Origin: Aquanectria penicillioides
Lineage: Eukaryota > Ascomycota > Sordariomycetes > Hypocreales > Nectriaceae
Reading direction: 5' to 3'
Length of the DNA: 64,000 bases
Assembly (NCBI GenBank): GCA_003415625.1
Contig: PYIU01000009.1
Span: 2,852,001 to 2,916,000 of the forward strand
Part shown: piece by piece, positions 49,116 through 58,874 of the stretch
How positions within the stretch are numbered: position 1 is the first letter of the stretch
Layout: each line of letters starts with the position of its first letter
Notes under the pieces: model-generated
Told to the model about the DNA's origin: nothing
What the model saw: only the letters and a program-made list of their open reading frames with translations
Database searches by the model: none
Program-made: the position numbers and the translations under genes

Positions 49116-49805
49116 TCACCGCTTCTTACTCTTGTGCCGTTTCTTGCTGGACTGGCTCTTCTTGGCCGAGCATTGCGGCTCTTGGCTATACTCTTCAGGA
49201 CAAGTCGAGCTTGATCCGGACGTCGATGGAGACGAGGCCTCGTCTCCCGCTCCGGGAGAGAAGCCCCCGATAAGCGAAAAAGCCGACCCGCGCCGGTGCG
49301 ACTTGGTCGGACTGCCATAGCCAAACTTTCGGGAGGCTGAACCTTTCCGTATTTCGGGGAACTTTATTTCTGGCGTCGATTCGCGACTCGGCTCTAGCAG
49401 CGGCTCATCGTCAGCGATCAAGATGGTGAACCAGGTCCAAACCTCAGCGCTTTAATAACCTACCAGACCGGATACAGTTGCTGCAACACCCGTGATCACA
49501 GGTCGTCTCGATTTCCTCAACGGCAAGCGATTCGGGATTCATCTGCACTCTGCTCAGAGTCATGGTGCACCATCCTCTGGTGTTGGGTCCCCTTTTGCAG
49601 CAGCAACACGTCCAGCTGCCCCTTTGTCTTTGAACTGGCAGTTCTGCAAGGGGCAGTCTGCGCTGATGGGCTGAGCTGGAGCAAAGGTCGTATTCCTGCA
49701 AGGAGTCTCGTAGCCCGTCTCTAAGTCAATGAGGGCCGCCGGACAGTAGTGCCAGTTGATGGATGTGTGGGCACACGGGTGATGCCGTGGGTGGCCGTGA
49801 CACAT
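49116..49805 (-). CDS. Cys/His-rich RING-like protein A of a tandem trio, with apparent frameshift
   Basis: Small zinc-binding-type protein of unknown role. Two exons, 49464-49805 and 49116-49393, with a 70-nt intron (GTAGGT...CTAG, CGCTGAC branch point). It starts MCHGHPRHHPCAHTS and keeps the shared pattern of Cys and His. The frame breaks after CQFKDKG; SWTCCCCKRGPNTRGW then follows in the next frame. One extra G in the run at 49619-49622 (plus-strand CCCC) would restore it, giving about 206 aa. The C-terminal cluster CDHGCCSNC matches CEHICCKSC and CGHKICENC in the two neighbours. Exon 2 adds a tail absent from those: Ser-rich, then basic (KKSQSSKKRHKSKKR), resembling a nuclear signal. 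Either the assembly lost a base or the gene is broken; the intact downstream frame and clean intron favour the first. Confidence 0.7.
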
Positions 49806-49822
49806 TTTTGGGCGTAGTTTTT

Positions 49823-49884
49823 CCTTTGCTTTGCTTCGCTTTGCTTTGCTTTGCTTTGCTTTTCTTTTCTTTTCTTTTCTTCTT
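49823..49884. repeat. (TTTGC)n / (TTTTC)n microsatellite
   Basis: CTTTG units change to CTTTT units in the 5' flank of gene A (pyrimidine strand is plus, so the gene A transcript side is purine-rich). Confidence 0.85.
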
Positions 49885-51024
49885 CCTCTTGGCGTCTTTG
49901 TGCTGGGCGATCAGTGTTGCTTCTAGACCAGAGGAAAGAAGTAATGCCGTAGGGGAAGCAAGGGATGAGGCTTTCTAGAGTGACCAAGTTCTTCCTGGCG
50001 TTCATGTCAGGCCTTCCATAGTCTCGTATTTATACTTGACCTCCCTCGGCCAACTGAACCAGTCATCGAGATGCAGACACTCGGATGGCTCACAAGTGCA
50101 GATCGATGGCTCAACTCCTCACAGTGGGAAAATGCATTTCAGCAACGCAATCCTCGCCGTCAGAGACCGACCAAGGCCTCGAGATCCATGCCATCCTGCC
50201 TCCGTCCAGAGATAGCAGCGGGCTTCTGCACCACCTTCAGCTGTCGAACGAGTGGCGAAGCCAACGACATCCTACTTGCGCCATCTCCGCCAACCGATGC
50301 CTGGGTTGCATCATCAGTGTTGCCATACGTAATTCCGATACGGCACGAGAGCGTATATGCCATGGAGGGCGTCCAATATGTCTCGGTTGCCGGGCTGAGG
50401 AGAATTCGAGTTTCGTGATACAAGCCCAATGAGGTGCAATTTCGCCGCATGCTATAGGTCGCCACGGGCATCGACCTCGACACCTTCTGCAAAGTCTATT
50501 GGGCTGCAAGCAAAGGCCAGCGGCCACGATGGTGTTGCTGGTTTCACAAGGCGTATCATACCCCGCCTCCGCCCGGTATCACAGAGATTTTGTCCCGCTT
50601 GTCTCCGATGATGGGGGAGGAGACACAGCCAGCCAGCCCCCCTTTCCAGGGCCGCTGCGGATCGAGATTTCGATCCCAAGAGCCTGGTCTTTGGGAATCC
50701 GTGTAGTGTGAAGCAAATGCGTGTAAGCCTGTGGTTTGGGCAGCATTTTCCTCTCTTCACCCTTTCTTTCTAGAACGCTGCTGTTCCAAGTTTCAGCTGG
50801 AATTTCTCCATGGTTTGTGGCAAAAGATGGGCCTGCAACTGAGACATCTACACGAAGTTCATTTGCCAACCCACCAAGTGTGTAATATATGACTGTTGAT
50901 AATGCCAAGCGCGTGCCCCCCCGCTGACCTCGCCCACCGGAACTAGGGAGTCGGTTGATCACCCACGGCTTCGAGTGAGGCTGACTCGAGGGGTCTGGTT
51001 GTGCCATCTCGATTTAGAACCTCG

Positions 51025-51047
51025 CCCCCCCCCCCCCCCCCCCCCCC
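51025..51047. repeat. Poly-C homopolymer, 23 nt
   Basis: A run of 23 C in the given sequence. True length is uncertain because homopolymers this long are poorly called. Confidence 0.9.
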
Positions 51048-51571
51048 TTGGGCGATCTAATGCAAGTGGACGGGATCTCGTACGACGGGTTGTGGTTGCT
51101 AGCCTAGGGCTCACAAGGATAGCCACGGGAGAGAGGGCTTGCTCTTCGATGTCCAAATCCTAGATGGCCGGAACTTGGCTTGGAGTCCACGATCTGAGAG
51201 CACAACATATAGCTGCAAGTAGGTATCCACCAGTGAGGGTGAGTGGGTTTATTTCACCAGCGACGATTGTAATTTGGAACAACACAATTTTTTTCTTCTC
51301 CTTTGGCTTGACCGCAACTTGGCCCCTTGGGAGTCTAGAATAGAACTAAATCCTCCCTTACTTGAACTTCTGGTTCTATGTGACGTAAACTATTCTCGCA
51401 TACATTGATTTGGTCGGTAGCTGGAGGAGCTGCGCCCCGCCGCAAACACATAATAACTATTTAGACATGAGATTGATAACTCGACCTGCATTCGCATGTC
51501 CAGAGCCTATCTCTACACAGCCGTGACATGCTCCACTTCCTCGACACTTTGTAAGATGACGTATTCCACGC

Positions 51572-51907
51572 CTAGGAGAAGTATTCCCTAGACTGCGTGC
51601 ATGACTTGCAGCAGATGTGCTCGCACCGGTATTGGTTCTCCCCAAAGATCATGACGCAGCTGCACCGCCCGCCGACGTTCCACGTCTTGCCGCACCAGCA
51701 GCAGTCCCAGGCCTGATTCTTGGCCTCAAAGGGACAGTCGGCTAGCGGACACTTGGGCAGCGTGTACCCAGAGGGCGGCGGATACGGGATCGACTGCTTG
51801 GTCAAGTCTCTGCACGGCCCGCCGCTGCTGGCAAAGGCGGCGGCGCAGTGACGGATATGCGTCGAGACGTGCTCGCAGGCCAGGCGGAAGGTTATCTGGT
51901 GACACAT
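51572..51907 (-). CDS. Cys/His-rich RING-like protein B of a tandem trio, intact
   Basis: The intact member: 111 aa, one exon, start ATG at 51907. Order: MCH, ACEHVSTHIRHC (C-x-H-x5-H-x-C), GPC, KCPLADCPFEAK, WDCCWCGKTWNVGGRCSC, and CEHICCKSC near the end. The last block, C-x-H-x2-C-x2-C, has the spacing of the central part of a RING finger, but a canonical first C-x2-C and last C-x2-C are not placed as in RING, so it may be a different zinc fold. Pezizomycotina carry many small proteins of this kind with no known function. The frame is open upstream to 52018, but that part is a TTTCTC-repeat translation (51928-51960) and likely 5' UTR. Confidence 0.8.
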   Translation of the reverse strand: MCHQITFRLACEHVSTHIRHCAAAFASSGGPCRDLTKQSIPYPPPSGYTLPKCPLADCPFEAKNQAWDCCWCGKTWNVGGRCSCVMIFGENQYRCEHICCKSCTQSREYFS

Positions 51908-53346
51908 GGTTGTGGCGTTGTCGGCGGGAGAAGAGAAAGAGAAAGAGAAAGAGAAAGAGGGGTATCTAACTATCCACGCAAGGACTAAAGGGAGATCAGA
52001 TCGACTTGAGAGAAACAACTTTGCTGAGGATAGAGATGTTGCTTGATTATTTGAGAAGGATTCTCAGAAACCAGCATGGGGAAGCATAACAACAGCGAAA
52101 GGAAGCTAGAGATGGTGCTGCGAGGGAAAGCCGGAAGCCAATTTGAGTCGTAGCCTAACTAATGAAAAACCCCGAGGTCAATCTTCGTCAATGTCTATAT
52201 ATGCCCAGGCCTTTAACGACAGACTAGCCATGCTGCCCCCCTTTCACCAAGAGATGATACAGAACGGCGATCAAAATCTCTCACGCCGGAGAAAGTTTAC
52301 ATAACAAATGGGCCCAGAAAGAACAAAAAAAAAAAAAACAAGGGAAGAAGAAGATGGTGATGGAGGGAAAAAAAAGCCCACGAGATACAGTCCCTCGTTC
52401 GTTACCCTCTGCGGGCGAACATGGCGCGCCGCAAGGCCGCCAAGGTCTTTCGAGTATTGGGAAAAAGGAAACTCGAGACCGAGATTTTTCAAATAGCCTT
52501 TGATAAAAGGCGTAGTTTCTGCAACAGATGGGGCGACATATGACTCCGAGCAGTTGTGCGGGAATGGATAGAGCGAGCCGAGCTGGATATGATGCTGAGA
52601 GGAGGAGGGGGGGAGAGCGGAGGGGGCTTGCCCTTGTGCAACCGCCAGCCATTCTTTTTTTTTTTTTTTTTTTTTTCCGGCTTCTGATTTATGCATGCAT
52701 TTTTTCTTGCTCTCTTTTCGTGAGGGATGGACTTTTTTTCGGCACGCGTGATCTCAGCTCCAAAGAGGCTAAGTGATCTTGTCCCAGTGTGTCGAATAGG
52801 GTTGACAAACTAGGGTCCCTCATTTGGGATATCGAACCATGTTCGAGACAGTGCGGAGTGGATAGATTAGTGACGAGAAAAGCGAAGAAAAAAAAAAAAC
52901 CTTAAATGGAACCAGTGAATAGGATCACAAAGGTGACTCTCTTGTATGATAGCCGGCCAATTTCATGTCCACAAAGAGCCATAAAAGGACAATATAGGAG
53001 CAGAGTGAATCCTAATATGGAAATGGAGAGTTGTAAAAATGGCAATGGCCCTGGGTTCACGAGTCCATGGCGCTCAGAAGCTGATGATCCAGAACGCCGC
53101 GTAGTGACCCGTTCTGGATGTCGTTATAGCCAAGCTCGGATGGACATGCCCAGAGGGATCTGTCTCGCCACGGAACGAACAGACTCCACCGGTAAGCGTC
53201 TTGGCCTAGATTGGATAAGGGCAGGATTTCATTGCCCCCCCCGCGGCCCGGGTAGATCGGTTCGAACGGTTTCCGAAATTCGATAGTGCCAAGTCCGTCG
53301 GCCGCACCCGCGCTCCGCACTTCCGTTTTGGTTGTCGAGACAGGAG
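51908..53346. other. Intergenic between Cys-rich genes B and C
   Basis: (GAGAAA)n repeat at 51928-51960 next to gene B, poly-T and poly-A tracts (52330-52340, 52655-52677, 52890). No gene seen. Confidence 0.5.
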
Positions 53347-53726
53347 CTAGGAGTTGTCTTCTGTGCAGTTCTCGCATATCTTGTGACCGCAGACGGCACC
53401 GTGCGAGACGTATTTGCGGTTAACGCAGTGAAGGTTGTAGTTCTGGCCGCGGGAGCAGTCGCAGCAGACCCACCGGCCCTTGAGGTCCTCGAGCCGGCAC
53501 TGCCCGACGGTGCACCGGGGGGAGAGCATACAGAGGCCCATGGAACACGGGTCGGCGAGGTTACCAGCCTGGGGCGAGCTGGTCGCGATGCTGGAGCAAG
53601 GTGACATGGGGGCGCTGGTGGCTGGATCGAAGAGGGCGCTGGCGCAGAACGTGTAGTGGATCGAGTAGGATATGGGATGGCAGCAGGGGGGACGTGATGT
53701 TGGTGGGTATAGTGGGCGACGCACAT
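53347..53726 (-). CDS. Cys/His-rich RING-like protein C of a tandem trio, with apparent frameshift
   Basis: Third member. ATG at 53726 starts MCVAHYTHQHHVPP; then the frame breaks and continues with CCHPISYSIHYTFCAS, which aligns with CEHVSTHIRHCAAA in gene B. One extra C in the run (plus-strand G6 at 53686-53691) would join them and give about 126 aa. The rest is intact: GLCMLSPRC, CRLEDLKGRWVCCDC, LHCVNRKYV, and the C-terminal CGHKICENC. The continuing frame has no ATG of its own near its start, so the break is needed to explain the gene. Function unknown; zinc binding is inferred from spacing. Confidence 0.68.
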
Positions 53727-54902
53727 GGCTTCCAGGCTGACGACTCGGATGACGAGGCGGACGGGTCGTGAGGCGTGATGTGTGGGTACCGGTTGGCTGA
53801 TGATGGTGGTGGTAATGACAATGTTTGGTGGATATGGATATGGATACGGGCGTATGTCTCGGGAGAGTGCTTCAGCTGGTGTGATTTGATGGTGATCTGT
53901 CCGACACTGAGAGAGAGAGGGAGAGGGAGAGAGAGAGCGAGAGACAGAGAGAGGAGAGGGGGCCGTGCTTGTACGACAGTTGGGACGGAGAGAAGAGGAC
54001 AAGGGGGTAGAGGTGGAAATGGGCGAGGTGGATGAGGGGGGAAGAGGTTGTGGAGGAGAAGACGAGGAGAAAGAGGACTTTGGCGAGAGACCCCCCCCTC
54101 GAGAGAAGTGAAGAAATAAAAAAGCCTGGATAGACGATTGATTGAAGAACTGAGTGATACGGGATTCGAGATTGCCAGATCGTACAGAGTAATGATCTGA
54201 CTGATGTTGGCCTTGTAAGGCTTAGCCTTACAATCCCTGTGATACAAGGGTTCGAGGAGGCTGGAGGAGGAGAATGTTCTTGAAAAGCGAGGAGTCTTCC
54301 TCGAAGGAAGAGGGGAGAAGTAGACTTAGGGTGACGAGGAGCGAATAGAAGCTCATCAATGAAAGTTGGTGGTGTACGAAAGAATCATGTAAGTATGACG
54401 CCAATAATTGTCGTCTGGGGCGCTCTGGAAGGCGCGGAAGGACCTATAATTCTGAGGAGAGGCACGAAAACAAGGTCTGCGATGCATTGCATTCTTTGAC
54501 GCGAGTGGCAAACAACCGATGGGTTGTAGTTGGGAGCATACGTGCTAAATCTGAGTCTCTAAGAAGTCGTTTGTCATGGACGCTCGGGGGAGAGTTTTGC
54601 ATGAAGCACCAACAGCCACCCAGAGGAGGGTCAGCGGGTTCGATTCAGCTGACAGGGTTGCGATGGACACGGAGCTTTTATCGTGGCCTCAATAACGGCT
54701 GACGCACACGTGGACAGGGCCTAGGGAGATAACGGGCGACCATCCAGAGTGAAGGGGCCACAGGCGGTGCCGCTAGCCAGTCCTGAAGGGTAGGCGAGGC
54801 GTGTGTGCGTGAGTGAGTGAGTGAGTGAGTTAGTGAGAGCGTGGGAAGGTTTAGGCAAAAGTGAAGCGTTGTTGGACGTGTCGTTGAGGAAGACCAAGGG
54901 GG

Positions 54903-54947
54903 AGACGAGACGAGACGAGACGAGACGAAACGAAACGAAACGAAACG
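54903..54947. repeat. (GACGA)n then (AACGA)n microsatellite
   Basis: GACGA units followed by AACGA units, related to the tract at 42481-42506. Confidence 0.85.
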
Positions 54948-55569
54948 TAACAAATCAGCTGAACCCGTGTAAATGGGCAGATTTTAACAAGCGCCCTTTG
55001 GAGAGAGGGGTCTTGCCGCCAAAGTGCCCGGGAACAAAGCCCTTTGTCGTCGACAAAAACTAACAAGGACCACGGCACGGGAACGGGCCGGGGACCCGGC
55101 GCCTTTAGTTTGGGAGCTTGAGGGGAGCTGGTGGGAGCTTGGGATGAGGGACATGAGAGAAAGGAACGGGACGAGCCGAAGCGGCATGTGGTCCGCAAAT
55201 GGTCCGCAACTGATACGAGGCAAGACGAGGAATTCTCGGCAGTTGGAGTTTACTGCTATTTGGCATTGGCCGGGGGGGCCCGTTGGGATAATCATATTTC
55301 AGCTTTGCTCGAACCCAGAGAGTTGGTTATAAGACGGAGAATTTTTTTTTTTGAAGCACCCCTGGTTTAGCTCTCCCCCACATGCATCCCCGGGGGGGCG
55401 ATTTGAGACTAGGGTATAGACATGGACCTGGTAGCCCGGCTTGTCTCGATAGAAGTGACGTGCTAACCGTAATGAAGCCGGCGGTTGTGTCGTGCTTTCG
55501 GACAATTCGTCCAGACCGCTAGCGTCGAGCATTTACTAACATTGTGTGGGGTTTCTGCATGGTAAAAAA

Positions 55570-55635
55570 AAAAAAAGAAAAGAAGAGAGAAAAAAGAAAA
55601 GAAAAGAAAAGGAAAGAAAAGAAAAGAAAAGAGCA
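55570..55635. repeat. A/G-rich GAAAA repeat
   Basis: A stretch of AAAAGAAAAG and close variants. Confidence 0.8.
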
Positions 55636-57229
55636 TTGAGGATGAAACGTTTGTGATGATGCTAGAAACTGGGGAAGCTAATTTGGAGCCCTTGAGCGAC
55701 CCGAGAAGGCGGTCGAGAAAAAGAGGCCATGGCAAACCTTCTCGAGCTCTCCCATGTGAGGCCATGACAAAACTCATCACCATCATGACTGATTAATAAA
55801 CCGACCATGCTTGAAACCCTGATAAATACCGCAACACACCTGCCCAACAACGCGGCGGCAGCCTAAGAGCTCGCTGTTGCTGCCGAAAGCCGACCCCCAA
55901 CTGGCAAACTGCCAAATGCAAATGACTCCTGCTCGCTTCTCTTAGACGTCGGACGGTGGCCGACCACAGGCGGGACAGGACGCTGACACCCTTCCCGCGA
56001 GGGACGGCGTGTTCGCCTAGCGCTGACCTGACCAAGGGGGGATGCCAAGAGGTCTTCACCGAGAGCTGCTGCTGAATCTCGACGCGGGTGGTGTCTGGGG
56101 ATGCCGTTGTGTGATTGCATCATTTATGGCCCCCCTTCCACCCCCCCTTCCAGCCCGAGGATCCGTTGAAGCTTTAAAAACCGTTCGAGGCCCGTGAGCA
56201 CGGGTTGAGGCTCGGCTTCGCCCCACTTGCGCCTACTAGCTCTATCTTGGTGGAGGAGAGCTGGTCCCTGTTGGCTGGTGACCATCGTGAACGCGTTTGC
56301 TTGCGATGCCATCATGGGAAAATCGAAGTCATGACGAGCGTTCTTGCCGGGACCTTGATGACAGCAGCTTGCTCGAAATTAAGCACTCTTGTAATTTTTG
56401 TTTTTGTTTGTTACCGGCAAAAATACGTACCTTTTCTACCTCGCCTGAATCGAGACATGTGCGAATTGCCTGGCAACTACACAACCTGGGAGTTGCACCA
56501 AAAAGCAAGGTCCACTCGCCTGCATATCGGTTGCCTCTCTTTAATAGCGTCGTCCAGGGTCCGATATCACAACAAAACTCGGTGACGCTTGGCTTTCTCG
56601 GTGTGGAAGTTCTCTCGGCTCCAAAGCGAGGCTCGATGTCGTCGATCTCGGCTTCCCCCGTTTGCAAACGCTCCTCTTTTCTTAGACAAGACCAAAAAAA
56701 AAAAAAAAAAAAAAAGAAAAAAGAGGACAAAGTCACAAACGGCAGATTAGCCATATTCTCTCCAAAAACGGTCACGCCCAAAACGCCATGCCCATCCTTC
56801 TCCGCACGCCAGCCTCGAGGAGAGGGCAACCCCCTCACTGTTCCCATTATTTTCCCACCTCTCGTGACTTGCTCATGACGACGCCTCCTGTGGAATCTGG
56901 TTAGAATGATTGTGCCCCCTCCTCTTCCAAGTTTGTCCATCTCCTCTCTGGACAAAATGCCGGAGCTAGTGCTGATGCATTGTGGCCTTGCCTTGCCTTG
57001 TCAGATGAGACTCGCTCAGCTTGGGAAGCAAGGTGTGGCAGTGTCTGACGTGGGATCGACGTTTCGTATATCGGACAAGAGACTGCCTATATCATCGCTA
57101 GTACCGGCGCTTGGTGTTTGCTAGCTAGCATCCTCTGCTTCTTTCTTGCGAGAGGCCTCGTCTGACCATTCACCGCCCCTTTCCGTTGTTGGAGCAAGCC
57201 CTGCAGCTCAGTTTGAGTGGTTGAAAGAT

Positions 57230-58279
57230 ATGGCCTTTTATCGATTCCCAAACCTCCCACCGGAGCTGCAGGCGCAAATCTGGGAAACCTGCCTGGATGG
57301 GGCTTGCATGCACGTCTTCGACCTCTGCTTCCCGTCACGAAGCCCGGGCAGAGCAGAGAGGGCCTTTGGCCAAACATCCGATGGCGAGGTCAAGAATCGA
57401 GATTCATTCGATCGATACAAGCAATCCGTCTTCCTTGACCGTCTGGACAGCGGCCGCCAGAATGCAGATGCCCCACAAGATCCGAGCATGTATCACTACG
57501 CCAACTCCCTGCGACGGACAAGCCGTCGTGCAGCGTGGACCAAGCAGATAAAGGAAGCCAAGGGCGGAACAACCGTCGTTTGCCTCCCCGGCCGGGGCGC
57601 CAAAGTCACTATCCCTAGTACCGACGTCCTGATGCTCCGACTCCGTGACGCCAACCACGGCGCAGGCGTCAGCTCCGGAAACGAGCACGAGGACGGCCAC
57701 GAGGACGGCCACGAGGACGACCACAACCACAACCACAGCCACGACTACGAGCCCGAGCTCGAGCACGGGGTCTTCCAGTCGCTCATCGGCCCAGTGCTGC
57801 GGAGTCAGTGGTCGGCAGAGCTGGCTTCGACACTGCGGGCGGCCAAAAAGGTAGCACTGGACGTGGTGGAGGGCTGGGTCTTCTCTCTCGGCGATGCGCT
57901 TGGCTGGGACGAGATCACACACCTTGCATCGACGCTACATCACGGGCTCGAGGTGCTGTATCTGGTTGACGGGTGTGCGGGGCGATGCGGGGACTGCCGG
58001 CGGCAACACATCAAGGCGGGGGATCTTCAGCGACGAGGCTCGCTCTGGCAGCGCCTGGACGACGATGGGACGCCGCATCATGAGCGAGCGGGGGATGTTA
58101 TCCGGGCGCTCGGGCGGAGTTACGTCGAGGTCTTTGACTTTGAGGCGCTGGGGTGGCACGAATGCCATCCCGTTTATGGCTTCGCCTTCCTGATGAACAA
58201 TGCCATCCGGATTCACCAGCACCACGCCGGCCAGAGCGTCTTTAAGGGTATCAGAGTGTTGGTCGTACAAGATGACTAG
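57230..58279 (+). CDS. 2EXR domain protein with His/Asp-rich insert
   Basis: Fungal 2EXR-domain protein of unknown role; the family is large in Pezizomycotina. Single exon, 349 aa from ATG 57230 (GATATGGCC); the frame is open 28 codons upstream but starts there without ATG. The N-terminus shows the domain start FPNLPPELQAQIWETCL. Mid-protein is an insert at about residues 155-180 made of GHED, HNHN and HSHDYE units, encoded by a tandem GGCCACGAGGAC repeat (57690-57720). A pair of cysteines follows (GCAGRCGDC). The insert could bind metal, but a simple slippage product explains it as well. Confidence 0.8.
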   Translation: MAFYRFPNLPPELQAQIWETCLDGACMHVFDLCFPSRSPGRAERAFGQTSDGEVKNRDSFDRYKQSVFLDRLDSGRQNADAPQDPSMYHYANSLRRTSRRAAWTKQIKEAKGGTTVVCLPGRGAKVTIPSTDVLMLRLRDANHGAGVSSGNEHEDGHEDGHEDDHNHNHSHDYEPELEHGVFQSLIGPVLRSQWSAELASTLRAAKKVALDVVEGWVFSLGDALGWDEITHLASTLHHGLEVLYLVDGCAGRCGDCRRQHIKAGDLQRRGSLWQRLDDDGTPHHERAGDVIRALGRSYVEVFDFEALGWHECHPVYGFAFLMNNAIRIHQHHAGQSVFKGIRVLVVQDD

Positions 58280-58874
58280 TGGCTTAGTAGCAGGCGACCT
58301 TTCCTTGTTAGACATTACCTCGGACTTGTATGCGTGCGTTTGTCATTTTTGGTTCTAGATGGCTTGCCTTGTCTTGGCTCTTGTCTTGGCTCTTGTCTTG
58401 GCTCTTGGCCAGATCTGACTGGGATTGGGGAGGACTCGAGGAGTGTGTGCGAGAATCTTGGATCTTGGGATTATCCCCAACTGCGAGGAGGCTAGGAATG
58501 GGCATGGTGCTGGGGGGTGTTGCCGAAACGGTCCCGGCGTGTGCGTGTGCGTGTGCGTGTGTGTGTGATTGTGAGTGTACTGTATGTAATGCGAGTATAT
58601 GCAAGTGAATGCGAGGGTGGGCGTGAGTGCGAGTGAGTGCATTTGTGCACTCATGTACTCCGTATGCATGTACGGTATGTTATGTATCTCAGCAATAGTG
58701 GGTTGATATGAAAGTCACGGGCGCGCACAGCACAGGTGAGGACAATTAATGAGGAATAATAAGTCAATGTTGAGAAACACCAAGGAATCATGCCCGCTCT
58801 TTGACTTTTGCCGGGATATACCGAAACGCCATACTTCGTACATATTCTGCCGCCCCTCGTAAACCACGCCTTGG
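58280..58874. other. Convergent intergenic, 2EXR gene / apm4
   Basis: Contains a TTGTCTTGGCTC dodecamer repeated three times (58369-58407), GTGTGC repeats (58537-58566), and a TACTCCGTA 9-mer at 58656-58664. No gene. Confidence 0.6.
58369..58407. repeat. (CTTGTCTTGGCT)3 dodecamer repeat
   Basis: Three tandem dodecamers directly after the 2EXR gene. Confidence 0.9.

Larger units (their letters stand above)
49806..51571. other. Intergenic between Cys-rich genes A and B
   Basis: Contains a CTTTG/CTTTT repeat (49823-49884) just upstream of gene A and a 23-nt poly-C at 51025-51047. Frames at 50071-50432 are open on several strands but show no domain. I cannot rule out a short or decayed gene. 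Confidence 0.45.
53727..57229. other. 3.5-kb intergenic, no supported gene
   Basis: Purine-rich GA repeats near 53905-53965, a (GACGA)/(AACGA) tract at 54903-54947, a GAAAA-rich tract at 55570-55635 and poly-A at 56694-56714. No frame with domain character. The last few hundred bases probably carry the promoter of the 2EXR gene. Confidence 0.5.

Noticed and set aside
50071..50432. Two overlapping plus-strand frames of about 115 codons between Cys-rich genes A and B
   Set aside because: No domain, no Cys/His pattern of the neighbours, and the opposite strand is open as well; kept only as a possible decayed gene.
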